A DNA stretch of 64,000 bases, from the NCBI RefSeq assembly GCF_007644045.2, contig NZ_VMDW02000098.1, positions 62,001-126,000 on the forward strand, written 5' to 3'. A program made the translations under genes and the position numbers. This stretch comes from Vogesella urethralis (GTDB taxonomy: Bacteria > Pseudomonadota > Gammaproteobacteria > Burkholderiales > Chromobacteriaceae). Within the stretch, counting starts at the first letter, position 1. Each line of letters opens with the position of its first letter. This document shows, in pieces, positions 57,845 to 64,000 of the stretch. Below the pieces are notes generated by a model. It worked only from the letters and a program-made list of their open reading frames with translations, was not told the origin of the DNA and ran no database searches.

Positions 57845-58838
57845 GCTGCTGCCGCGCAGCCTGCGCGCCCTCGCCCCGCTGCTGTTGGCCGCGTGTACCA
57901 GCGTCACGCCGCCAGCCCAGCCACCTGCGGTAACGCTGCCGGCCACCCCGGCCAGCGCGCCGATGGCCGAGGCGCCGGTGCCGCAGACACCGCCTGTCAA
58001 ACCTGCTGCGGCCAACCCTGCACCGGCCAAGCCCGCTGCGCCGAAAGTGCGGCGCCAGCCGCGTATTGCACTGGCGCTGGGCGGTGGTGCCGCCAAGGGC
58101 TTTGCCCACGTGGGGGTGATCCGTGTGCTGGAGCAGCAGGGCATCGTGCCCGACATCATCACCGGCACCAGCGCCGGCAGCGTGGTGGGCGCCATCTACG
58201 CCAGCGGCATCAGCGCCGACAAGCTGCGCCGCCGCGCGCTGGCGCTGAACGAAGACGAACTGAAAGACTTCACCCTGTCCGGTGGCGGTTTTCTGAAAGG
58301 CGATAAGCTGGCGGCGATGGTGAACCGCGAGGTTGGCCGCAAGCGCATCGAACAGCTGCCGCGCACCTTCGCCGCGGTGGCTACCGACTTTGACAGCGGC
58401 GCCCGCGTGGTCTTCCGCAGCGGCGACACCGGCACCGCCGTGCGCGCCTCGGCCGCCATTCCCAATGTGTTCCAGCCGGTCACCATCCGTGGCCGCCGCT
58501 ACGTGGACGGTGGCCTGGTCAGCCCGGTGCCGGTCAGCGCCGCGCGCGAGCTGGGCGCCGACATCGTCATCGCCGTCGATATCACCGCCAAGCCGGCGCA
58601 GCGCAAAAGCGGCGTGCTGGGCACCTTCGACCAGAGCCTGTCCATCATGACCCAGGCCGCGCTGGCTAACGAACTGAAAGGCGCCGACGTGATCCTGCGC
58701 CCGCAGGTGCTGGGCCTGGGCGCCGCCGACTTCGACCAGCGCCGCCGCGCCATCCGCGAAGGCGAGCGCGTCGGCAAACAGGGCATCCCCGCCATCCGCC
58801 GCATCATCGCCGCCTGGCAGCAGCGGCAGCAGCGTTGA
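57834..58838 (+). CDS. patatin-like phospholipase lipoprotein, copy 2
   Basis: 334 residues with a GTG start overlapping copy 1. Lipobox LLAAC near Cys21, then a longer Pro/Ala-rich linker (about 22-75) before the same catalytic domain (LALGGGAAKGFAHVG, ITGTSAGSVVGA, YVDGGLVSPVPV). The linker may let it reach further from the membrane. Its last codons (IIAAWQQRQQR) form one copy of the 26-bp direct repeat that brackets the bacteriocin island, so the true ancestral C-terminus may differ by a few residues. Confidence 0.9.
   Translation: MPPKLLPRSLRALAPLLLAACTSVTPPAQPPAVTLPATPASAPMAEAPVPQTPPVKPAAANPAPAKPAAPKVRRQPRIALALGGGAAKGFAHVGVIRVLEQQGIVPDIITGTSAGSVVGAIYASGISADKLRRRALALNEDELKDFTLSGGGFLKGDKLAAMVNREVGRKRIEQLPRTFAAVATDFDSGARVVFRSGDTGTAVRASAAIPNVFQPVTIRGRRYVDGGLVSPVPVSAARELGADIVIAVDITAKPAQRKSGVLGTFDQSLSIMTQAALANELKGADVILRPQVLGLGAADFDQRRRAIREGERVGKQGIPAIRRIIAAWQQRQQR
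58804..58829. repeat. 26-bp direct repeat, left copy (inside patatin copy 2 end)
   Basis: Begins TCATCGCCGCCTGGCAGCAG and is identical over 26 bp to 63545-63570 in the same orientation. The two copies bracket the AT-rich bacteriocin cluster. Confidence 0.9.
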
Positions 58839-58843
58839 GTCTG

Positions 58844-60433
58844 TCAGGCTGTTTGCTTGGTGGGGGTCAAATCGATGACCCGATCTGCCGATGCGATGGT
58901 TTCTGGCCGGTGAGCAACGATGATGCGAGTCAGCTGCAGTTGTGCAATGGCCATATTGACTTCGGCTTCACGGTGGGTGTCCAGGTGGCTGGTGGCTTCG
59001 TCCAGCAGCAGAATGCGTGGCTGACGGTATAGGGCACGCGCCAGTAGTACACGTTGTTTTTGCCCGCCTGAGAGTGCACTGCCCATGTCGCCTACTAAGG
59101 TTTCAAAGCCCATCGGCATGGCTACGATGTCATCATGGATGGCCGCGAGTCTGGCGCAGTGCACGATGCGCTCTCTATCCGGCGACTGATCAAAAAAAGC
59201 GATATTGTCAGCCAATGACCCAGCAAAAAGTATGTCGTTTTGCATGACTGTCGCGCACAGCTCACGGCCCGTGCTGCTGCCCAGCTGCGCTAGTGGAATG
59301 TCCCCCAGCAGAATATCCCCTTGTTGTGGCTGGTAAATGCCTAGCAGTAGTTTTAGTACGGTGGATTTGCCGCAGCCGGACGGGCCAATAATGGCAATCG
59401 ACTCGCCTTCTTTTACCGAGAAGCTCAAACCCTGGCACACCCAGGGTTCGTTATCCGCGTAGCGGAACCATATATTCCGAAAAGTAACACTTCCGTTGCG
59501 AGGCTGAGGCGCAATCAGTGATGGTTGAGGTTCTTGCTCGGTCAGAAGAATATCAGCCAGCCGTTCGGTTTGTAGACGCAGCATGCGCAGAGAGACAGCC
59601 TTGTCTATCAGGCTAATCATCCTGCCAGAGAACTGGGCATTGTACGAAGCGAAAGCCATGTACATGCCTACTGAAAATACATTGTCAAGTACCAGTGAGG
59701 CACCAAACCACAGTACAGCCGCGTTTTCCAAGCCAGTGAAGAGTGTGTTGGCGACTCGGTAGCTAATACCGTTCTTAGCTACCTCCACGTTGGCGTTCGT
59801 TTCGTCAACCAGTAAATTCAGCCAGTTTTGTCGGCGCTGGGTTTCATTGGAAAATAGCTTGATTGCCTGTATACCTCGTAACGTTTCTAAAAAGTGACTG
59901 TCGCGCTTCGCTGCCAGAATCAGCTGCTGTTCAGTCTTTTCTTTTATGTAATCAAACCATAGCCAACGCATCAGTGTGTATAAAAATAGACCGCTAACAG
60001 CAATGACTGTCAATATCGGACTGTAGATTAGCATCAGAATGAAAGTACCGATGGCGAGTAATCCATCTAGTACTGTTTCGATGAAATAGTTGGTTAGCGT
60101 ATTCTGGATGTTGCCGACGCTATGAAAGCGTGAAGAAATGTCACCGATATGACGCTTTTCGAAGTAGGAAACAGGTAGTCGAATTAGGTGCGAGAAAACG
60201 CGCATTGTCCAATTCAACCCTAGCGTGGTAGATAAATGTAAAACGGCCCATGATCGTAAGCTAGAAATAACTACGTTGATGATAACCAGAACCACGCTTC
60301 CGATGACCAGAACTTTCAGTAGTTCTCGGTCAGCACTGACCAAAACACCATCTATCATCCATTGTGTCAGCATCGGACTCAAGATAGACAGAATTTCAAG
60401 AATGAGAGCCAATATAAATATTTGCCACGCCAC
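58844..60433 (-). CDS. bacteriocin ABC exporter, membrane and ATPase part
   Basis: 529 residues: ABC type-1 membrane domain with about five helices (1-280), then an ATPase with GPSGCGKSTVLKLLLG, Q-loop, SALSGGQKQRVLLARALYR, ILLLDEATSHLD and IIVAHRPETI. This is the C-terminal two-thirds of a CvaB-type peptidase-containing exporter. It starts with GTG 60433 only 3 nt past an in-frame TAG that ends the C39 peptidase part; the reading frame is continuous. So it is either a nonsense-mutated single gene of about 708 codons or two separately translated parts. AT-rich, unlike its neighbours. Confidence 0.9.
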   Translation of the reverse strand: MAWQIFILALILEILSILSPMLTQWMIDGVLVSADRELLKVLVIGSVVLVIINVVISSLRSWAVLHLSTTLGLNWTMRVFSHLIRLPVSYFEKRHIGDISSRFHSVGNIQNTLTNYFIETVLDGLLAIGTFILMLIYSPILTVIAVSGLFLYTLMRWLWFDYIKEKTEQQLILAAKRDSHFLETLRGIQAIKLFSNETQRRQNWLNLLVDETNANVEVAKNGISYRVANTLFTGLENAAVLWFGASLVLDNVFSVGMYMAFASYNAQFSGRMISLIDKAVSLRMLRLQTERLADILLTEQEPQPSLIAPQPRNGSVTFRNIWFRYADNEPWVCQGLSFSVKEGESIAIIGPSGCGKSTVLKLLLGIYQPQQGDILLGDIPLAQLGSSTGRELCATVMQNDILFAGSLADNIAFFDQSPDRERIVHCARLAAIHDDIVAMPMGFETLVGDMGSALSGGQKQRVLLARALYRQPRILLLDEATSHLDTHREAEVNMAIAQLQLTRIIVAHRPETIASADRVIDLTPTKQTA

Positions 60434-60436
60434 ATG

Positions 60437-60928
60437 CTATAAGCTTGGTATGTCTTTTAGTAGCCCCCGGAGTGGAATATTTTGTTTTATCTCTGCTTTG
60501 TGAAATGCCGGTGTCGGTGTTAGTTCTAGCGCTATACCAGTAAAGGCTTTGTCAACTTCACTCCACTCGATTTGGCGGAAGCCATGTGCCGGGTCGTGAA
60601 CAGTGATGCCTTTGCGGTGGACTTTGGCCAATACCACAAAGTGGTTCATGTTCCAATGTAACACGCAAGGCAATACCAATTCTCTCATTTCGTCAGGTTC
60701 TAACCTGAATGCCCGGCCTGCCAAGCCTAGTGTATCGGCAATACTGACCATATCAACTAGACTCATTCCTTTAAGAGAGGTGGAGAAACGGCAGCGTAGT
60801 GTAAGCAAGTCACTACGATAGCCATGGAAACTTGCAACCATAGCCAGACAAGCCAGCCCGCATTCAGCGGCTTCACTTTGCAATAAAACGGGCAGCTTAC
60901 GCTGCCCGAGATGGCGTGATGAAAGCAC
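60437..60928 (-). CDS. C39-type leader peptidase part of the bacteriocin exporter
   Basis: 163 residues. The papain-like C39 fold has the catalytic Cys in QSEAAECGLACLAM near 23, His in LHWNMNHFVVLA near 95 and Asp in VHDPAHGF near 112, so it looks able to cut after a double glycine. It ends with TAG at 60437-60439, exactly where related single-chain exporters go on into their first membrane helix. Starts 10 nt after the precursor gene's stop. Confidence 0.9.
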   Translation of the reverse strand: MLSSRHLGQRKLPVLLQSEAAECGLACLAMVASFHGYRSDLLTLRCRFSTSLKGMSLVDMVSIADTLGLAGRAFRLEPDEMRELVLPCVLHWNMNHFVVLAKVHRKGITVHDPAHGFRQIEWSEVDKAFTGIALELTPTPAFHKAEIKQNIPLRGLLKDIPSL

Positions 60929-60938
60929 TTTATTCTAC

Positions 60939-61289
60939 TCAGCCATAGTTGTCGGGATTGTCAAAGCCTTTGTATGCATCCTGCAATTCTCTATGTCGCT
61001 CTTCAGCCGAATTTTTGACATTGAGAGTGCTTCCGATAGAAAGGCCAGCAGCAATATATGCGAGGGCAGAGCCTGGTGCTGCTGCGATAGAGATAACTGC
61101 TCCAGCTGTTGCAAAAATACTTGATTTCAAATCGTTAGTGCCTATATAGTTTCCTGTATTAACTGTGGAAGCTGGATAACCTCCACTTTTCACCAGTCTA
61201 TCATAATCGCTAGAGTTGCTGTAACTGTAGCAGTCATTTTCTTTTCTTCCTCCAGCTACTACTATCAAGTTTTCTGTGATTTCCTTCAT
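60939..61289 (-). CDS. candidate microcin/bacteriocin precursor with double-glycine leader
   Basis: 116 residues beginning MKEITENLIVVAGG: hydrophobic residues at -7 (Leu) and -4 (Val) and Gly-Gly at -2/-1, the leader cut by C39 peptidases. The mature part of 102 residues is polar and Ser/Tyr-rich in front, then has an Ala/Gly-rich hydrophobic stretch (SSIFATAGAVISIAAAPGSA and on, about 56-90) that could insert in a membrane, and a charged end. It has one Cys after the cut site. It sits between the small membrane proteins and the exporter, with AAGGAA 7 nt before its ATG. No known bacteriocin is recognised; activity is inferred from leader and context. Confidence 0.8.
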   Translation of the reverse strand: MKEITENLIVVAGGRKENDCYSYSNSSDYDRLVKSGGYPASTVNTGNYIGTNDLKSSIFATAGAVISIAAAPGSALAYIAAGLSIGSTLNVKNSAEERHRELQDAYKGFDNPDNYG

Positions 61290-61291
61290 GA

Positions 61292-61480
61292 TTATTCCTT
61301 TCGATTTTTTACTAGATGAATGATGAATAAAGCGGTAAATGTAATGGCTATAGATCTGAGGGTGGTGATATCATTATTTAGGTAGAGATAAGGGATGGAT
61401 CCTGCACCTGCTCCTATACAAGTATTCTTTGCTGAGAATTTAAAGGATTTTAATATGTGCATAAATTTATCATTTGACAT
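61292..61480 (-). CDS. small hypothetical membrane protein in the bacteriocin cluster
   Basis: 62 residues with a good ribosome site (GGAGG) before ATG 61480. The front is basic (MSNDKFMHILKSFKFSAKN), then a Gly-rich stretch IGAGAGSIPYLYL and a hydrophobic helix ITFTALFIIHLV. No leader motif or known family. Its position just before the precursor gene suggests an immunity protein or a helper; this is inference. Confidence 0.7.
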   Translation of the reverse strand: MSNDKFMHILKSFKFSAKNTCIGAGAGSIPYLYLNNDITTLRSIAITFTALFIIHLVKNRKE

Positions 61481-61555
61481 TTTTCCTCCGAGGTTAAGTT
61501 GAATGTCAATTGTGTTGCTAAGGTGGTTTGGTTTACGCTATGCTAAATTTTATTT

Positions 61556-61765
61556 CTACCTTTTCGCGTGATTCTGCAGAGCTTGGTGGTTTTTTGTGAT
61601 TGATGCTACCAATGACACGAAGAGAAAAATTCCGAAATATAGTAGTGGCCCTTTCTCTTCGCTGAGTGCTGTATAGATCAGCATGAAAAATCCGAAATGG
61701 TCAATGCTAGTGTTGAATGCTTGCTTCAGATTGCTCAGTGCTGATAGGGTAATTTCCTTCTTCAT
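61556..61765 (-). CDS. small two-helix membrane protein, paralogue A (candidate immunity protein)
   Basis: 69 residues; start ATG 61765 with AAGGAAG before it. Two hydrophobic segments (FGFFMLIYTAL near 25-35, LLYFGIFLFVSLVAS near 41-56) and a basic tail. It shares order and spacing of residues with the 61790-61996 product: LKQAF/IKQTF, FGFFML/FGLIML, EKGPLLYF/EKEVILYF. Size and topology resemble microcin immunity proteins such as Cvi, but no sequence match could be tested. Confidence 0.7.
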   Translation of the reverse strand: MKKEITLSALSNLKQAFNTSIDHFGFFMLIYTALSEEKGPLLYFGIFLFVSLVASITKNHQALQNHAKR

Positions 61766-61789
61766 TAATCTTCCTTTCTGATTTTAATG

Positions 61790-61996
61790 TTATGCACTGC
61801 GCTTTTTTTCGCTGACTTGTTTCTTAATTAGTCTGTAAATGAGTCCTGTGGCAAGTGGAAATAAAAAATACAGAATTACTTCTTTCTCACTTTTTATGAT
61901 GGAAATGCTTAGCATAATAAGTCCAAAGGTTTGTAGTGCCTCTGAGAATGTCTGCTTTATTATTGAGAGATTGGTGTTGTTGTCACTGGTGTTCAT
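61790..61996 (-). CDS. small two-helix membrane protein, paralogue B (candidate immunity protein)
   Basis: 68 residues from ATG 61996 (MNTSDNNTNLSIIKQTF), with two hydrophobic segments (FGLIMLSISII and VILYFLFPLATGLIY) and a Lys-rich tail. It overlaps the end of the HlyD-type gene by 14 bp, so it is translated with it. It resembles the 61556-61765 product across its length. The start could also be 33 bp upstream (62029), but that lies inside the adaptor gene. Confidence 0.7.
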   Translation of the reverse strand: MNTSDNNTNLSIIKQTFSEALQTFGLIMLSISIIKSEKEVILYFLFPLATGLIYRLIKKQVSEKKRSA

Positions 61997-63227
61997 GAAT
62001 TTTCCCGTTCGTTGCGTAGATTGGTTCAAGCAGCCATTCTAATAGCGTGCGTGTTTCACCCAGAATGTCAGCCTCAAGCAACATGCCATTGGATAGCGCT
62101 ATTCTTTTCCCATAGGCAGAAATCCAGTCTTTTTCAATGCTAACCTTCACTTTGTAGACAGGCTCACTTTGTTGTGGTGAATTTTTTAATTCACCTGGAA
62201 ATATGGGTGCTTTTGCAATGTGTGTGATAAAGCCAGATGCATGTCCAAATTTCTGGTAGGGAAATGCCTCGTAGCGTATTTTTACTTTATCACCTTCATT
62301 GATAAATCCTATTGCTTTGCTTGGCACATAGAGTTGTGCTTCGAGTTTTCCAGTATCTGGCAAGATCAGGGCAAGTGGGTGATTAGTTTCTACCCATTGC
62401 CCTATGTTAATGTTATAATCGAGAATGGTACCATTTAGCGGGGCGGTAACTTCTGCTGTTGTACTTATCTTTCGTTCAATCAATTCTTTACTGTTATTCT
62501 TGATTTCTTTTTCTTTGGTTAGTGAGGTGGCTTCCATTTTCGCTGGCAAGCTCTTCATTGTTTCTTTCATGTCTTGCAAAGATGTTTCTTTTTCTTTTCT
62601 TGTTCTCTTTAGATTGCTTAGTAGTCTTCTCTCGTTCATTAAATCTTCTTCTTTTTCTTGCAGACTTGCTGCTGAAATGAATCCATTTGATGCAAGTTGC
62701 TGATGTCTTTGTTTTGTTTTCTCCTGCAGTTCTATTTTTTCTTCTTGTATTTTTATCTCATCGCTAAGCATGGATATTTCGTTGATGGTATTTTTTATTT
62801 GATTGTGAGTTTTTTCAATTTCCATTGCTGTCATTTTTTTGGAATTGGAAATTTCATCTCTGATTATTTCTTCTTTCTTTCGCATCAAGTCTTCAATGTA
62901 GGTTTCGGCATTTTTATTGGAAAACGTATGCTGGTTAATCAAGGTGGCCAGTATGGCATTTTTCTTAACATGATCACCGTGGCGAAAGTTGATGATCTCG
63001 ACACGACCTGGTAGTTGAGAATACAGTCTGACTACATCACTGCTCGACTGAATGTTTCCTTTAACAGTTGTACGTCTTGAGTACTCACTTTTTAGCAAAA
63101 AAATAACGCTGAGTAGTACGAGCGCAGTCAGTGCATAGCTTATAATTATCCAGCTAAGAGGTAACAAAGAGAGTCTATGCCCCATGTTTTCTGCTGGGTG
63201 TAGTTCTCTGAATATTTTCTCACTCAT
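61983..63227 (-). CDS. HlyD-family membrane-fusion protein of the bacteriocin exporter (CvaA-like)
   Basis: Links the inner-membrane exporter to an outer-membrane TolC channel. 414 residues: a cytosolic start, one membrane helix (about 27-46, WIIISYALTALVLLSVIFLL), lipoyl-like half, a long coiled coil (about 115-245, very rich in K and E), then the second lipoyl half with EVTAPLNGTILDYNINIGQWV and the barrel. No TolC gene is in the cluster. It is the first gene of the minus-strand unit and is AT-rich like the rest of the island. Confidence 0.92.
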   Translation of the reverse strand: MSEKIFRELHPAENMGHRLSLLPLSWIIISYALTALVLLSVIFLLKSEYSRRTTVKGNIQSSSDVVRLYSQLPGRVEIINFRHGDHVKKNAILATLINQHTFSNKNAETYIEDLMRKKEEIIRDEISNSKKMTAMEIEKTHNQIKNTINEISMLSDEIKIQEEKIELQEKTKQRHQQLASNGFISAASLQEKEEDLMNERRLLSNLKRTRKEKETSLQDMKETMKSLPAKMEATSLTKEKEIKNNSKELIERKISTTAEVTAPLNGTILDYNINIGQWVETNHPLALILPDTGKLEAQLYVPSKAIGFINEGDKVKIRYEAFPYQKFGHASGFITHIAKAPIFPGELKNSPQQSEPVYKVKVSIEKDWISAYGKRIALSNGMLLEADILGETRTLLEWLLEPIYATNGKIHEHQ

Positions 63228-63642
63228 TTTTATGTTTCAAGGGGTGAGTACACGATTTGAGGTTGCCTTGTTATGCAAATAGCAATAAAAGATTTTTAGG
63301 TTTATTTTTTTTTGAAATTGAATTGTGTTGCAAACTTCATACGCTTGATAAGCTGAGCGACGCAAAGACATAGTGAGAGGTGGCTTGGCTGGTGCTCAGT
63401 AAGCAGTACGAATATGAGCTGCTGTGTAGCTGGCTTGGCTTGTGGTAGTTGAACGCCCTCAGCTGCCGTGCCGCCTTGCCACTATGACGCAATGGGCGTG
63501 CCGTAATTGGGTGGGCCGGTTTTATTCAACGGCCGGCTACTGTTTCATCGCCGCCTGGCAGCAGCGGCAGGGTTAAGGCGTGGGCTTTACGGCGGCAGCG
63601 TGCTCGGGCAAGCTGCCGTTTTCCTTGCTGCATGCCGTTTCC
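63228..63642. other. 415-bp gap right of the bacteriocin cluster
   Basis: The left part (63228-63330) is AT-rich with homopolymer T runs and probably holds the promoter of the minus-strand bacteriocin unit; no certain -35/-10 could be fixed. From about 63350 base composition returns to the GC-rich background. It contains the right copy of the direct repeat. No gene is seen. Confidence 0.6.
63545..63570. repeat. 26-bp direct repeat, right copy
   Basis: Identical to 58804-58829. Here it is read TTTCATCGCC...GGCAG then GGTTAAGG, which in the patatin frame gives FIAAWQQRQG and a stop. It looks like a displaced 3' end of the patatin gene. Confidence 0.9.
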
Positions 63643-64000
63643 ATGTCTGCTTACCGCATTCTACTGGCCGAGGACGAGCCGGCCATTGCCGATACCTTGC
63701 TGTATGCCCTGCAACGCGAGGGCTGGCAGGTGCGGCACTGCACGCTGGCGCGCGACGCCGAAGCCGCGCTGGCGGCCGAGCCGCCGCAGCTGCTGATCCT
63801 GGATATCGGCCTGCCGGACGATAGCGGCCTGGCGCTGCTGGGCCGTTTGCGCCGCCACAGCGAGCTGCCGGTGATGCTGCTGACCGCCCGCGCCGACGAG
63901 GTGGACCGCGTACTGGGGCTGGAGCTGGGCGCCGACGACTACGTGGTGAAGCCGTTCAGCCCGCGCGAGGTGGTGGCGCGGGTGCGCGCCATCCTCAAGC
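63643..64000 (+). CDS. CreB-like response regulator, N-terminal part (cut by window edge)
   Basis: 119 residues of a receiver domain are present: acidic pocket AEDEP, phospho-Asp in LLILDIGLPDD near 55, Thr in MLLTARADEVDRVLGLELGADDYVVKPFSPREVVARV. The stretch after the Lys closely resembles CreB of E. coli. The DNA-binding domain should follow outside the window. No ribosome site better than the one for ATG 63643 was seen. Confidence 0.88.
   Translation, partial: MSAYRILLAEDEPAIADTLLYALQREGWQVRHCTLARDAEAALAAEPPQLLILDIGLPDDSGLALLGRLRRHSELPVMLLTARADEVDRVLGLELGADDYVVKPFSPREVVARVRAILK

Noticed and set aside
54204-58195. Two long minus-strand open frames opposite the GGDEF-EAL, bioH, bioC and patatin genes
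   Set aside because: The plus-strand genes have clear motifs and coupled starts; the minus frames are low-complexity His/Gln/Val-rich.
61292-61480. Second double-glycine precursor in the bacteriocin island
   Set aside because: The IGAGAGS stretch has no leader pattern before it and lies too far from the start; the protein looks membrane-bound.

Overview
The window is a high-GC chromosomal segment of a betaproteobacterium. The gene set (Entner-Doudoroff genes, hemA-prfA pair, bioB/bioF/bioH/bioC, class III ADH with S-formylglutathione hydrolase, many c-di-GMP proteins) fits the Neisseriales, most likely a Chromobacteriaceae member such as Vogesella, Chromobacterium, Aquitalea or Pseudogulbenkiania. 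The genus is inferred from gene content, not proven.

Layout. 1-3.8 kb: divergent zwf (cut by the window edge) and edd-eda, i.e. glucose-6-phosphate to pyruvate plus GAP, with two HexR-like palindromes in the shared control region. 4.1-7.5 kb: rfbBDAC (dTDP-rhamnose synthesis). 7.6-15.3 kb: a TctD/TctE-type two-component system next to a glucose/mannose-type ABC importer (gtsABCD) and an aldo/keto reductase; phased repeats before gtsA suggest the response regulator acts there. 15.4-31.4 kb: housekeeping and signalling genes: alaC, ogt, a periplasmic amino-acid racemase, an HDOD protein, an RNase II-type exonuclease, two diguanylate cyclases, a DeoR regulator, a Tsx-like channel, an alkyltransferase-like protein, a YcbL-like hydrolase and D-serine dehydratase. 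31.6-41.7 kb: an EAL protein, GIY-YIG protein, metB-like enzyme, PEBP protein, AraC regulator, a MITE-like insertion, yehS, two secreted metallopeptidases (M28, M4) and pdxH. 41.9-47.4 kb: a LysR gene divergent from the formaldehyde-detoxification pair frmA-fghA, then hemA-prfA. 47.6-56.9 kb: rlpA, trmL, comF and the biotin genes bioB, bioF, bioH, bioC, with a large GAF-GGDEF-EAL gene between bioF and bioH. 57-58.8 kb: two tandem patatin-like lipoproteins.

58.84-63.23 kb is an AT-rich island on the minus strand encoding a microcin-V-like (class II) bacteriocin system: HlyD-type adaptor, three small membrane proteins (two look paralogous; candidate immunity proteins), a precursor with a double-glycine leader, and a C39-peptidase/ABC exporter whose frame is broken by one in-frame TAG. 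The island is bracketed by a perfect 26-bp direct repeat derived from the 3' end of the upstream patatin gene. A CreB-like response regulator begins after it and runs off the window.

The most unusual window-wide signal is a dispersed motif, GGTTGGCCGCA. I counted 19 exact 11-mers and 11 further 10-mers in both orientations, some as inverted pairs between genes (one forms a rho-independent terminator), and none in the AT-rich island. This is the pattern of a DNA uptake sequence, but the word differs from the known Neisseria uptake sequences. No tRNA, rRNA, CRISPR array or intact transposase gene was seen.
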